Shown here: in pieces, positions 31,241-40,582 of the stretch
How positions within the stretch are numbered: position 1 is the stretch's first letter
How the letters are laid out: every line of letters begins with the position of its first letter
Assembly (NCBI RefSeq): GCF_001182745.1
Contig: NZ_LN868941.1
Location: forward strand, 1 to 64,000
Origin: Nocardia farcinica
GTDB taxonomy: Bacteria > Actinomycetota > Actinomycetes > Mycobacteriales > Mycobacteriaceae
Reading direction: 5' to 3'
Length of the DNA: 64,000 bases
The notes under the pieces: generated by a model
The model's database searches: none
Told to the model about the DNA's origin: nothing
The model's input: only the letters and a program-made list of their open reading frames with translations
Made by a program: the position numbers and the translations under genes

Positions 31241-32428
31241 CTAGCGTCCGGGCCGCACCAGCCCGGAAGTGGGCGAGTACTTCATCGGGAACAGGCCCGC
31301 CAGGGTCGCCGCAAGCTCTCGATAGGCCAGCACCGTGCGCGGGTGCAGCAACTGCGGATCGATGACGCCGCCCTCGTCGAGGTGACGGTCATAGGGGATC
31401 TCGTGCACGGCGTGGACCAAGTGGTTGAACCACCTCGTTGCCGCGCTCGCGTCGAACATTCGCCGGCCGGGCTGCTGATGGGAGATCACGACGACGGTCC
31501 GGGACAGCAAGCCCCGGTACAGCCAACGGCGCTCGCCCCGTTCGTCCAGCAATGGGTCCCCGGTCACGGGGTCCTTCGCGAAGGCGGTGTGCAGGTACTC
31601 GACCGCCGCCACCGCCTCGTCGGCGGAATCCTTCTTGGCGTCGAGGGGGATCACCAGCGCATCGGCCTCGTCGAGAACGGCCTGGGTGGCTGGGTGGGTG
31701 ATCCCGGTTCCGCAATCGGCCAGCATCAGCGGGAAGTAGTCGCTCGCCAGGTCGACCAGCTGGCGGTAGTCGTGGGCGGAGAAGCTGTCGGCCGTCGCCG
31801 GATCGGCTGCCGAGGCCAAGATGTCCAGGCCCGCCGGTGTCAGTTGCGTGTGAGTGCGCACGTCCTGCACCCGCCGCGGCCGCGGTCCGGCCAGCAGGGT
31901 CAACGCCGAGGACTCGGTGCGCGCCGTTGTCCGGCGTGCCAGGTTGCCCCTATCGGGATTGACGTCGAACGCGATTACGCCATCGGTCCGGCAGGCTGCG
32001 AAGGCGTTGCCGATCCCCATGGCGGTCGTTGTCTTCCCTGATCCGCCCTTGAGCTGTACCACTCCGATGCGGAAATCGGACTCGATCGCGGTGCGGATTC
32101 GCCGGTCGAGCTCCCTGGCGCGCACTTCGGCGGGGCTCTCTCCGAGGTTCAGCGTTTTGCCCGACATCAGATAAAGCGCACGCCGCCAACCCGATCCCGG
32201 AGCTGGGCGAACCGGGTCTCGGCGCCAGTCCCGCGACTCTGGGGTAACCGCCGCTGACCGATCAGACGACGTGTGCCGCCACTCGCCGGCATGCGCCCGC
32301 TGGAGCGGGCTGACGCCCTGTGCGGGAACGCCGTCTGTCCATAGCCCGCTGTCGGCGCGCCCTCCGTAGGCCGCGGTGTCCGTACTCCACGGCGCCACCA
32401 CGGGCGGGGGCGAGTACTGCTTGGCCAT
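31241..32428 (-). CDS. ParA/MinD-family ATPase
   Basis: 395 aa. A disordered N-terminus of about 90 residues precedes a P-loop ATPase. The deviant Walker A is QLKGGSGKTTTAMGIG (about residues 124-139), with signature Lys preceding the GSGKTT; DVNPDRGNLA and MLADCGTGI provide the following motifs. Long N-terminal extensions like this are known in MinD-like proteins near type VII secretion and mycobacterial plasmid genes. Start ATG 32428, 17 nt after the duplicated-domain protein upstream. Likely partitions or positions the plasmid or a protein complex. It is far from parB at 1-918 and may form a second system. Confidence 0.8.
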   Translation of the reverse strand: MAKQYSPPPVVAPWSTDTAAYGGRADSGLWTDGVPAQGVSPLQRAHAGEWRHTSSDRSAAVTPESRDWRRDPVRPAPGSGWRRALYLMSGKTLNLGESPAEVRARELDRRIRTAIESDFRIGVVQLKGGSGKTTTAMGIGNAFAACRTDGVIAFDVNPDRGNLARRTTARTESSALTLLAGPRPRRVQDVRTHTQLTPAGLDILASAADPATADSFSAHDYRQLVDLASDYFPLMLADCGTGITHPATQAVLDEADALVIPLDAKKDSADEAVAAVEYLHTAFAKDPVTGDPLLDERGERRWLYRGLLSRTVVVISHQQPGRRMFDASAATRWFNHLVHAVHEIPYDRHLDEGGVIDPQLLHPRTVLAYRELAATLAGLFPMKYSPTSGLVRPGR

Positions 32429-32445
32429 CCTCTATTCCCTTCTGC

Positions 32446-32898
32446 TCATGAGGTTTTCGATGAGATCTTGTCCTCGGTCGACTCCGATTGGGTGATCCGC
32501 TTGTCGCCCTCGGCCTTCTCGGCGACGGCCTCTTCGGCCCAGTCCGACCACGCCGGGTAGGACTCCGCTTCGGCCCACCATGCGTTGCGCGCGTCCTGCC
32601 ACACCTCGACAGAGCAGCTGAACGAGCGCCGAGGCCGAGTGCCGGCCTGATCCGGGGGTGTGCGCCGACCAGGCGGCAATCGGTCCGGGGCGGGCTCGAA
32701 CGTGGAGATACCGAGGTTCTGGCGCGTGCGCGCGGTCTTCTCGGCGAGCGCCGCCTCGAGCCATCCGGTCCAGGTCGGGTACTGGCGGAGTTGCTGGCCC
32801 CACTTCTTCTTGGCGGCTCCCCACACCTCGTCACTGCACGAAAAGTTCTCTCGGCTCCATCGACGTCCCCCCGCCGCGTCGGACTGTGTGTCGGCCAC
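32446..32898 (-). CDS. Protein with two tandem copies of a 39-residue domain; ParA partner
   Basis: 150 aa, GTG start 32898 after GGAAGGAAGAG. Residues about 16-54 (RENFSCSDEVWGAAKKKW...) and about 90-128 (RRSFSCSVEVWQDARNAW...) are clear repeats sharing FSCSxEVW, YPxWxxW and an AxAEK end, joined by a Pro/Arg-rich linker. Small proteins encoded beside ParA-type ATPases are usually centromere-binding adaptors; the duplication would let one chain bind two DNA sites. It stands first in the ParA operon. Confidence 0.65.
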   Translation of the reverse strand: MADTQSDAAGGRRWSRENFSCSDEVWGAAKKKWGQQLRQYPTWTGWLEAALAEKTARTRQNLGISTFEPAPDRLPPGRRTPPDQAGTRPRRSFSCSVEVWQDARNAWWAEAESYPAWSDWAEEAVAEKAEGDKRITQSESTEDKISSKTS

Positions 32899-32962
32899 AG
32901 GCTCTTCCTTCCTCTCGACGGCGTCGCAGGCTGGGTCGCACCTGACCGCAGCCGCAGGGTTC

Positions 32963-33119
32963 CACTGTATCTAAAGGTGCGTCCACACCTAATGGTCCGA
33001 GTACCCCCGCCGAGCCTTTCGGATCTATCGCACCATTAGATACATTAGAGGCATACCAAGTTTACCTGCGGCAACCGTCGCAGGTGAAACCGCAAAACGG
33101 ATGTTTTAGATACATCAGC
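32963..33119. promoter_or_regulatory. Divergent control region with motif copies 8-10
   Basis: Copy 8: minus CCTTTAGATACAGTG at 32963-32977 for the ParA operon. Copy 9: plus ATTAGATACATTAGAGG at 33035-33051. Copy 10: plus GGATGTTTTAGATACATC at 33099-33116, about 65 nt before ATG 33181. Three sites in 157 bp make this the densest cluster of the motif, and it may also serve as a binding region for the duplicated-domain protein. No gene between 32899 and 33180. Confidence 0.55.
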
Positions 33120-33286
33120 TACAACGGAACCATTGGGGCTGGTGACCATCGCCGCCCCGCCGCCGAACAAGGAGGCGAACATGGCGCGGCGAATGCGAAG
33201 AATGCAGAGCGAAGGCCAGCTCAGCCTGGAGGCTCTATGGGGTGACCCGGACCCGGCCCCCTCGACCGTCGACAACCGAAAGGACA

Positions 33287-33814
33287 ATGAGCGCGATGAT
33301 CATCGATCAGGTCAGGACGTACTACTCGACGTACCTGCCACAGACGACCGCAGCACTGGACGACTCGGAGGAGTTCTTCCAGGAGCTGAGCGACCAGATC
33401 AGCCAGCGGGTCGAGCAGATCACGGCGCAGCTCGAAACGAACGCGATCGTGCCGGGGCAGGACTACCTGGAGCGAGTGGGAACGCTGAACACCCTGCGAG
33501 CGCAGGCACTGGAATCGGCGCTGGCGGAGCTGCTGTACTCGACACCCCCGGAAGTCGACGAGGACCCGGAACCCAGCCAGACCGAACGCGACCTGCTGGT
33601 GATGCAGCAGGAGGAACGCGCGGTGGATCAGCGGCTGGAGATGGCACCGGGCAGCCCGGAGGCGATCGAGTGGGATCGCCGGTATCCGCATCTGGTCGAG
33701 GAAGTGAACTGGATGCTGACCGATCACGGGGAGCTGACGGTCGAGCAGAAGCGCGAGCAACTGGCGCAGATCATGCACCGGCAGGACGAAGCGAGGGCCC
33801 GGCTCCGTCCGTAG
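33287..33814 (+). CDS. Helical acidic hypothetical protein
   Basis: 175 aa. Third codon positions in this frame are almost all G or C from 33287 to 33814, while the overlapping frame of the giant gene is not biased here, so this is the real frame. The protein is helical and Gln/Glu-rich (SEEFFQELSDQISQRVEQIT; ERVGTLNTLRAQALESALAE), with TVEQKREQLAQIMHRQDEAR near the end. Upstream, ATG 33181 (AAGGAGG 5 nt before it) opens about 35 well-biased codons in the other frame (MRRMQSEGQLSLEALWG). A frameshift may join them. Confidence 0.65.
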   Translation: MSAMIIDQVRTYYSTYLPQTTAALDDSEEFFQELSDQISQRVEQITAQLETNAIVPGQDYLERVGTLNTLRAQALESALAELLYSTPPEVDEDPEPSQTERDLLVMQQEERAVDQRLEMAPGSPEAIEWDRRYPHLVEEVNWMLTDHGELTVEQKREQLAQIMHRQDEARARLRP

Positions 33815-36800
33815 AGCCCCGCACCGGCGAAGGTGGGGACGTCCTTCCCGCCGGGGAACGGCATTACCTGATCGACGGGCTAGAAGTCTGGGAAGCAACC
33901 GCCAGCGACTCCCAGGAGGGCCGATGGGAACGTGCCCGCAGCATCGGTACGGCCACCAGCGCTGAGGAAGCCATCCGCTTGGCGCAGGCCGACGCAATGT
34001 TCACCCCGGCCGAGCTGGCAACGCTGCGCTGCAAGGTCGAGGACGAGGCGTACTCCTACGGCGGGTACAACCGCCCACTGGAGATCTTCAACCCCGGCAC
34101 CGCCCCTCGCTACTTGACCGAGGGGCCGCTCAAGTCGTTGTCCACCGGGGAGCGGTTCGGCCCGACCTGGCTTCTGGTGGAGTCCTACCTGCGCGCGCAC
34201 CCGGACCTCTACGACGAGACACCCACTTCGGTGGAAGCCCGCCAGGCGCAACGCAGTGCGGCCGTCAAATCGCTGACCACCGAGGCCGCCGAGCACTTCC
34301 GGGCCGGCCGACTCGCCCGCGCGCGAGAACTCGTCGATCAGGCCGAACTCGCCAACCCCTACGAGACCGGGACATACGACGGCATCCGCGCCCGCATCGA
34401 CCGGCTCGCAGGGATCGTCGACGAACTCGGGCTCTCGCGACCGCAGGAACGGTTCGACGGGCTGCCCGGGGGCAAGCAGGCACAGGTCAGCGTCGGCGAC
34501 CACAGCTTCTCCCTCGAGCCCCGAGGGGGCGGCCGTTGGGTCGTCTACCCGAAAACCGGCGGCGTCGAGGACCAATCCACACTGGCGGAACCCATGCCGA
34601 CCAGCGAGGTAATGCCGCGCATTCGGACCTACCTGGCAACTCTCTCCGCCCCGCAGAACCCCGAGCCAGCAGCTCACGCTCCCAGCGCTGCGACGACTGC
34701 CGCAGAACCGCGCAATCCCGCGACCCCAGGGGCTGCCCCGGAGGAACCGCTTCTGATCGTCATCGAGCACACCGCGGAGGGCACGCTCGTCCGCAACACC
34801 GACAAGAACAACCTCGAGCTCCGGCAGGCCCTGCATGACGCCAAGTTCAATTGGTCACGCCCGCAAAAGTTCTGGTACCAGCGGCGGGCAACAGATTTCG
34901 CGGTGCGTACCCGTCGAGTCGGTTACCTCCGGGCCTCGCTGACCAGGCTCGGGTTGCCCTTCACGGAGACGAATCCGGCGAGTGCCTTGTCCGCCACCGC
35001 GGCCGCGGACGCCGTTGAGGTCGCGGCTCCGGAGAGAGCGCACGAGCAGCGAACACCCACTGAAACCCAACGTGATCCGGCAGCGGAGTCGGTGGCCTCC
35101 GCCGAGGTTTCACCGACGGCTTCGAGCACGCCGACGCCGCCTTCACTGTCACCTGAAGGCACTGCTAACACCACGACGGCGACATCGACGGCGGTTCCTA
35201 CCTCCCGAACCGAACCGCCCGCCGACCAGCCGGACAGCGCCGCCGGAATTGCCGAAGTCCCGGCACCCGAACAATCGCCGGCTCCGAAGGTCGAGGTGCC
35301 ACGCTCGACCCAGCGCCGCATCGAGGCGAACCTGGCAGCGATCAGGACTCTCCAGCTGGTCGAGGCCGAGAGCCGTCAGCCGACCGACGCCGAGCGGGAA
35401 GTGCTGGCGAAGTGGACCTCGTGGGGTGCTGCTCCCCAGATCTTTGACGCTGAGCGCGAAGAGTTCCGTTCGGACGCCGAGTCGCTGCGGGCCCTGATCG
35501 GCGAGGAAGGCTGGAAACAAGCCAATCGCACCGTCCTCAATGCCCACTACACCGATCCGATGATTGTTCGGGCGATGTGGGACCACCTTCGGGCACTCGG
35601 GTTCACCGGCGGTCAGGTACTCGAGCCAGGTTGCGGGGCGGGGGCCTTTATCGGGCACGCTCCGCAGGCGGCATCGATGACCGGCATCGAGCTGGACTCC
35701 ACCACAGCGCGCATCGCGCAAACGCTGTACCCGCGCGCCAACATTCGCGTCGAGTCCTTCGCGGACACCCGGCTCCCGGAGGGGCACTTCGACGCCGCGA
35801 TCGGAAACGTGCCGTTCTCCTCGGCCCGCCTCCACGACCCGGTCCACAACGCCGGCGAGCACACCATGCACAACCACTTCATTCTCAAGTCGCTCGCGCT
35901 GACCAAGCCCGGCGGCGTGGTGGCGGTGGTGACCAGCTCGTTCACGATGGACAACAAGAACCCCGCTGCTCGCCGCGAAATCGCCGCGCAAGCGGACTTT
36001 CTGGGCGCAATCCGACTTCCCAACGGTACGCACCGACGGGTCGCGGGCACCGACGTGCTCACCGACATCCTGATCCTGCGCCGCCGCGACGGTGAAGCCC
36101 GCCGACCCGGCGGGCCCTTCGAGCTAGCCGTCACCGCCGAGCTCCCGCTGACCCGGGGACAAGGGGAGACAGAATCGGTACTGGTCAACGAGTACTTCCT
36201 CAACAATCCGGAGATGGTGCTCGGTGACCTGCGGGCGGGCACCAGCGTTTACGGTGGGCTCGCGGTCGAAGTGCTCGGCCGCGGCGACCTGGAGCAGCAC
36301 CTGCGCGACGCGCTGGCTCGAATCGCCGAACGCGCCCTGTCCGAGGGCATCGCCCATCAGCCCAGGGAGCTGGCCAGTGGCGAGCGTCGGGCAGCCGCAG
36401 CCGCTCCCGGTGATCCGAACGAATTCCCTGGCCATCTGCGCACCACGGCGAGCGGATTCGAAGTGCTGCACACCGATGGCACCTACAGCGAGCTGAAGGT
36501 GCCCAGCACCCAAGCCGAGGAGCTGCGGGCACTGCTCGGCTTGCGAGACACCGCGGTTGACCTCTTGGAAAACGAGGCCGCCAACGCCGAGGACTCCGAC
36601 GAGATCGAGGCCCTGCGCACGCGCCTCAACCAGCGCTACGACCGCTACGTCGAGCGCTATGGAGCGATCAACCGATGCTCCTGGCATCCGACCGGCCGTG
36701 TCGACGACGCCGGGGAACCGGTGATGTCCGTACGCCGGCCGCCGGTGATGCGGGTGTTCCGCGACGATCCGCACGCGCCGGTTGTGCTGGCCCTCGAGGA

Positions 36801-39800
36801 CTACGACGCCACCACCGACAGCGCGGTGAAGATGGCCATCATGCGTCAGCGCGTCGTCGCGCCGCGCAGTCCGCGCCTGGGTGCGGATACTGCCGAGGAC
36901 GCGGTGGCGATCTGCCTCGACACCCACGGCAAGATCGATCTCCCGGTCATCGCGGGCCTGCTCGGCGTAGACGACGACGAAGCCCGCGTCCAATGCCGAG
37001 GTCTCATCTACCCCGACCCCGCCGACAACGGCCGGTACGTTCCAGCGGCGGAATACCTCTCGGGGAACGTGCGGGTCAAACTCGATCAGGCCCGCGAGGC
37101 GGCTGCGGCGAACCCGGAGACCTACAGCGACAACGTCACCGCGCTCACCGCGGTCATCCCGCCCGACCTCGGACCGGCCGAGATCGACGCCCGCCTGGGC
37201 GCGGTGTGGATCGAAGCGCCCGACGTGCAGGCGTTCCTCAACGAGATCCTCAACGATGACACGATCACCGTCGAGCACACCAAGGCGGGGGAGTGGAAGG
37301 TCACCGGCGGCCGTCGCGGCATTCTGTCGACCCAGGAATTCGGCACTTCCCGCGTCCCGGCGCCCAAACTCGCCCAGGCCCTGCTGCGGCAGGCCCCGAT
37401 CCGCGTCTACGACCCGGACGAGAACGGTGAGGCTCGCATCCCCAACCCCACCGAAACCGAAGCCGCCAACGAGAAGGCCGAGCAGCTCAACGAGCGGTTC
37501 TCCGAATGGGTGTGGGAGAACCCGGTCCGGGCCGCACGCCTGAGCGAGGAATACAACCGGCGCTTCAACAACCTGGTGCTGCGCAACTACGAGGCCGACG
37601 GCAAGATGCTCAGTCTGCCCGGCCTGTCCAAGGTCTACACCCCGCGTCCGCACCAGCGCGCCGCGGTGGCTCGCATGATCGCCGAACCGAACGTGGGCCT
37701 CTTCCACGCGGTCGGCGCTGGCAAGACCCTCGAAATGGCGATGGGCGTCATGGAGCTCAAACGCCTGGGCCTGGTGAACAAGCCTGCCATCATGGTGCCC
37801 AACTCCATGCTCGACCAGTTCGCCCGCGAATTCCTCCAGGCATACCCGCAGGCGCGCATCCTTGCCGCCGGCACCGAGGATCTGGCCGGGGAGAAGCGGC
37901 GGCAGTTCGTCGCTCGCGCGGCCACCGGGGACTGGGACGCGATCATCCTGACCCGCGGGTCATTCCAGCGCCTCGAGGTCTCCCGCGAGACCGCGCACTG
38001 GTACTTCGATCGTGAGATCGAGCCCCGGCGCCAGTACCTGGCGGAACTGATGTCCGGCAGCGCGAAACGCAGCGTCGTCAAGCGTATCGAAGACGCGATC
38101 CTCAAGTCCGAGGAGAAGCTGAAGAAGAAGCTCGGCGGTCCCACCGATCCGGGCATCACCTTCGAGCAGTCCGGCATCGACTACATCGTGGTCGACGAGC
38201 TGCACGACTTCAAGAATCTGGCTACCGACACCCAGATCGAGTCCGCCGCCATTGCGGGCAGCCAGCGGGCGCAGAAGCTGCACATGGTCGTGGAGTACCT
38301 GCGCGACAAGCACAACGGTCGCGCCATCACCGGCGCCACGGCCACCCCGCTGGCGAACTCGATCACCGAGGCGTACGTCGTGCAGCGCTACCTGCGCCCG
38401 GACCTGCTCGAAGAGGCCGGAATCCGCAACTTCGACGAGTGGGCGGCCACCTTCGGCAAGACCAAAACCGAGCTGGAGATGTCGGTCGACGGCAACTCCT
38501 GGAACCTCAAGACCCGGCTCGTGGGCTTCCGCAACGTTCCTGAGCTGCAACGCATGTTCCATGTCGCCGCCGACGTGAAACTGCCCGAGGATCTGAACCT
38601 CCCGGTGCCCAAGCTCGCCCGCCGTGCCGACGGGCAGCGTGCGCCGGAGGTCATCTCGGTGCCAGCCACCGAGACCCAGCTCGAGTACGTCCGCGACCTC
38701 GGGCACCGCGCCCAGATGGTGAAATCGCGGGCGGTCGACCCGACCCGCGACAACATGCTCAAGATCTCCTCCGACGGCCGCGCCGCAGCGCTGGATCTCC
38801 GGCTGGTCAAGTCGCTCGGCCTCACCCCTGGCGCCGCAGAAGAACAGGGGAGCCCGACGCTGGACACCGCAGAGGGAGCCGCCATTGCCGGATATCTCCA
38901 CTCGAAATCCCCGAGTCCGTCTACAGCGAGGTATGTCGCACTGTACGCAGCGCGATCACGCCACGAACCGCAGCGCCAGGAACCGCAGGAGATTGCCGAG
39001 GAAGAGTTCGGTCTCAAGCTCGAGGCGGCGGCGGACTGGATGTTCCAGAAGTGGCAGGCCGCCAAGGATCAGGTCTACCTCGGCCGGGATGGGCAACCCC
39101 ACGCCCGCCGAGGCGGGCTCGTCGTCGCGTTCTGCGATCTGGGCACCCCCGGTGAGGACTGGAACGCCTACGACGAGCTCAAGACGAAGCTCATCGCGCG
39201 GGGCGCTCCGCCGGAGCTGTTCGCCTACATCCACGACGCGAAGAACGACAAGGGCAAAGCGGCGCTGTTCACCAAGGCCCGAAACGGCAGCATCCAGTTC
39301 TTGTTCGGTTCCACGTCCAAGATGGGCGTCGGCGTGAACATCCAAGACCGCATGGTCGCCATGCTGCACGTCGACTGCCCTTGGCGGCCCGCCGATATCG
39401 AGCAGCGCGACGGCCGCGGCATCCGCCAGGGCAATCAGAACGAGGAGATCGCGGTTGGCCGAGTCGTCACCGAAGGCACCTTCGACGCCCGAATGTGGGC
39501 GGCCCAGGCGCGCAAGGCGGCCATGGTCAATCAGTTCATGAAGGGCTCTCTGACCGCCCGCGAGATCGACGACATCGGCGACGCGGCCCTCAACGCCAAC
39601 GAGGCCCTCGCTATCGCCAGCGGCAACCCCCTGGTGCTGGAGAAGGCCGAGATCGACATCGAGGTCACCAAACTCGAACGTCTGCGGCGCGCGCACCAGC
39701 GCAGCCAGTCCATGCTGCAAATCCGCATCCGTGATGCCAACGACGCGATCCCCAAACTGGAGGCCGAGATCGACGCCTACACCCGGGCGATCGAGCACCG

Positions 39801-40467
39801 CAGGCCAACCAAGGGCGATGCCTTCGCCGCCAAGGTCAGCGGACGCTTCTACGACCACCGCGGCGACGCCGGCGACGCCTTGGCCGCCCGGCTGCTCAAG
39901 CTGATCGAAGACCCCCGGGCGGTGTGGAAGGAGTTCGAGGACCACGGAGTGGCCGAGATCGCTGGCTTCACCTTGGACGCCCGCAACGTCCCGACGGGCC
40001 GCGAAGCCAGGGTGTCGGTGGTGTTCTCCGACATCGGCGACGATGTCTACGTCACGCTCGACAAGGCGACGCTCCAGAAGGGCGGGACCGCCGTGATGCT
40101 CCGCCTGGAGAACGCCGTCAACGGCTTGGACAAGCGGCTTGAGGTTGCCACCGGGCGGCTCGAAACCGAGCGCACGGAACGAGAGCGCTCCGAACTCCGC
40201 CTCGGCAAACCGTTCGAGCACAGCGAACGGCTGGATGCGCTCCGGGAACGACAGAAGGAGATCAACAAAGAGCTGCTCGGCAGCAAGGAAACGGAGACCG
40301 AGAACGCCTCGACCGATCCGGCGACGGCGCCCGACGAGGCCGAATCCATCCGGTCGGCCGCAATGCACGACGCCGCAGCAATGGTTCACCAGATGGGAGG
40401 TGCCGCAGTGGTCAACAGCCCCAGTGGGATCACGATCATCAGCGATCGGGGCGGGCGGGCTCGGTGA
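33670..40467 (+). CDS. DarB-like giant protein: N6-adenine methylase + SNF2-type helicase
   Basis: 2265 aa from GTG 33670 (GGAGG 7 nt upstream); the frame is open back to ATG 33181, but codon bias supports coding only from about 33800. Domains: an N-terminal region of unknown function; a Pro/Ala/Thr linker (about 34950-35290); an N6-methylase with SAM motif EPGCGAGAFIGH (about 35622) and NVPF (about 35807, an NPPY variant); a helicase with Walker A HAVGAGKTLEM (about 37705), DELHDF (about 38194), GATATPLANS (about 38332) and QRDGRGIRQG (about 39402); a C-terminal coiled coil. The same layout and size are known from phage P1 DarB and related plasmid proteins that protect incoming DNA from restriction. 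Antirestriction is the likely role. Confidence 0.82.
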   Translation: MGSPVSASGRGSELDADRSRGADGRAEARATGADHAPAGRSEGPAPSVEPRTGEGGDVLPAGERHYLIDGLEVWEATASDSQEGRWERARSIGTATSAEEAIRLAQADAMFTPAELATLRCKVEDEAYSYGGYNRPLEIFNPGTAPRYLTEGPLKSLSTGERFGPTWLLVESYLRAHPDLYDETPTSVEARQAQRSAAVKSLTTEAAEHFRAGRLARARELVDQAELANPYETGTYDGIRARIDRLAGIVDELGLSRPQERFDGLPGGKQAQVSVGDHSFSLEPRGGGRWVVYPKTGGVEDQSTLAEPMPTSEVMPRIRTYLATLSAPQNPEPAAHAPSAATTAAEPRNPATPGAAPEEPLLIVIEHTAEGTLVRNTDKNNLELRQALHDAKFNWSRPQKFWYQRRATDFAVRTRRVGYLRASLTRLGLPFTETNPASALSATAAADAVEVAAPERAHEQRTPTETQRDPAAESVASAEVSPTASSTPTPPSLSPEGTANTTTATSTAVPTSRTEPPADQPDSAAGIAEVPAPEQSPAPKVEVPRSTQRRIEANLAAIRTLQLVEAESRQPTDAEREVLAKWTSWGAAPQIFDAEREEFRSDAESLRALIGEEGWKQANRTVLNAHYTDPMIVRAMWDHLRALGFTGGQVLEPGCGAGAFIGHAPQAASMTGIELDSTTARIAQTLYPRANIRVESFADTRLPEGHFDAAIGNVPFSSARLHDPVHNAGEHTMHNHFILKSLALTKPGGVVAVVTSSFTMDNKNPAARREIAAQADFLGAIRLPNGTHRRVAGTDVLTDILILRRRDGEARRPGGPFELAVTAELPLTRGQGETESVLVNEYFLNNPEMVLGDLRAGTSVYGGLAVEVLGRGDLEQHLRDALARIAERALSEGIAHQPRELASGERRAAAAAPGDPNEFPGHLRTTASGFEVLHTDGTYSELKVPSTQAEELRALLGLRDTAVDLLENEAANAEDSDEIEALRTRLNQRYDRYVERYGAINRCSWHPTGRVDDAGEPVMSVRRPPVMRVFRDDPHAPVVLALEDYDATTDSAVKMAIMRQRVVAPRSPRLGADTAEDAVAICLDTHGKIDLPVIAGLLGVDDDEARVQCRGLIYPDPADNGRYVPAAEYLSGNVRVKLDQAREAAAANPETYSDNVTALTAVIPPDLGPAEIDARLGAVWIEAPDVQAFLNEILNDDTITVEHTKAGEWKVTGGRRGILSTQEFGTSRVPAPKLAQALLRQAPIRVYDPDENGEARIPNPTETEAANEKAEQLNERFSEWVWENPVRAARLSEEYNRRFNNLVLRNYEADGKMLSLPGLSKVYTPRPHQRAAVARMIAEPNVGLFHAVGAGKTLEMAMGVMELKRLGLVNKPAIMVPNSMLDQFAREFLQAYPQARILAAGTEDLAGEKRRQFVARAATGDWDAIILTRGSFQRLEVSRETAHWYFDREIEPRRQYLAELMSGSAKRSVVKRIEDAILKSEEKLKKKLGGPTDPGITFEQSGIDYIVVDELHDFKNLATDTQIESAAIAGSQRAQKLHMVVEYLRDKHNGRAITGATATPLANSITEAYVVQRYLRPDLLEEAGIRNFDEWAATFGKTKTELEMSVDGNSWNLKTRLVGFRNVPELQRMFHVAADVKLPEDLNLPVPKLARRADGQRAPEVISVPATETQLEYVRDLGHRAQMVKSRAVDPTRDNMLKISSDGRAAALDLRLVKSLGLTPGAAEEQGSPTLDTAEGAAIAGYLHSKSPSPSTARYVALYAARSRHEPQRQEPQEIAEEEFGLKLEAAADWMFQKWQAAKDQVYLGRDGQPHARRGGLVVAFCDLGTPGEDWNAYDELKTKLIARGAPPELFAYIHDAKNDKGKAALFTKARNGSIQFLFGSTSKMGVGVNIQDRMVAMLHVDCPWRPADIEQRDGRGIRQGNQNEEIAVGRVVTEGTFDARMWAAQARKAAMVNQFMKGSLTAREIDDIGDAALNANEALAIASGNPLVLEKAEIDIEVTKLERLRRAHQRSQSMLQIRIRDANDAIPKLEAEIDAYTRAIEHRRPTKGDAFAAKVSGRFYDHRGDAGDALAARLLKLIEDPRAVWKEFEDHGVAEIAGFTLDARNVPTGREARVSVVFSDIGDDVYVTLDKATLQKGGTAVMLRLENAVNGLDKRLEVATGRLETERTERERSELRLGKPFEHSERLDALRERQKEINKELLGSKETETENASTDPATAPDEAESIRSAAMHDAAAMVHQMGGAAVVNSPSGITIISDRGGRAR

Positions 40468-40486
40468 CCTTGACGATCACCTATCC

Positions 40487-40524
40487 GCATACGGTGCGGC
40501 GGCCTGCGCGGCCGCACCGTATGC
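40487..40524 (+). terminator. Hairpin after the giant helicase gene
   Basis: GCATACGGTGCGGC (40487-40500) pairs perfectly with 40511-40524; the 10-nt loop can pair further. It lies 20 nt after the stop. It separates the plasmid-core genes, which carry the TTTTAGATACA motif, from the hisG-led locus, which does not. Confidence 0.65.
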
Positions 40525-40582
40525 CACGTTGTTGCTGGTGGGAGTGGGAAATGTGGTTGCGGGGTGTGTGAGGATTGTCGGT

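Noticed and set aside
33133..33180. ATG 33133 as the start of the giant methylase-helicase
   Set aside because: No ribosome site at 33133; ATG 33181 or GTG 33670 are far better, and codon bias does not support this frame through 33287-33800.
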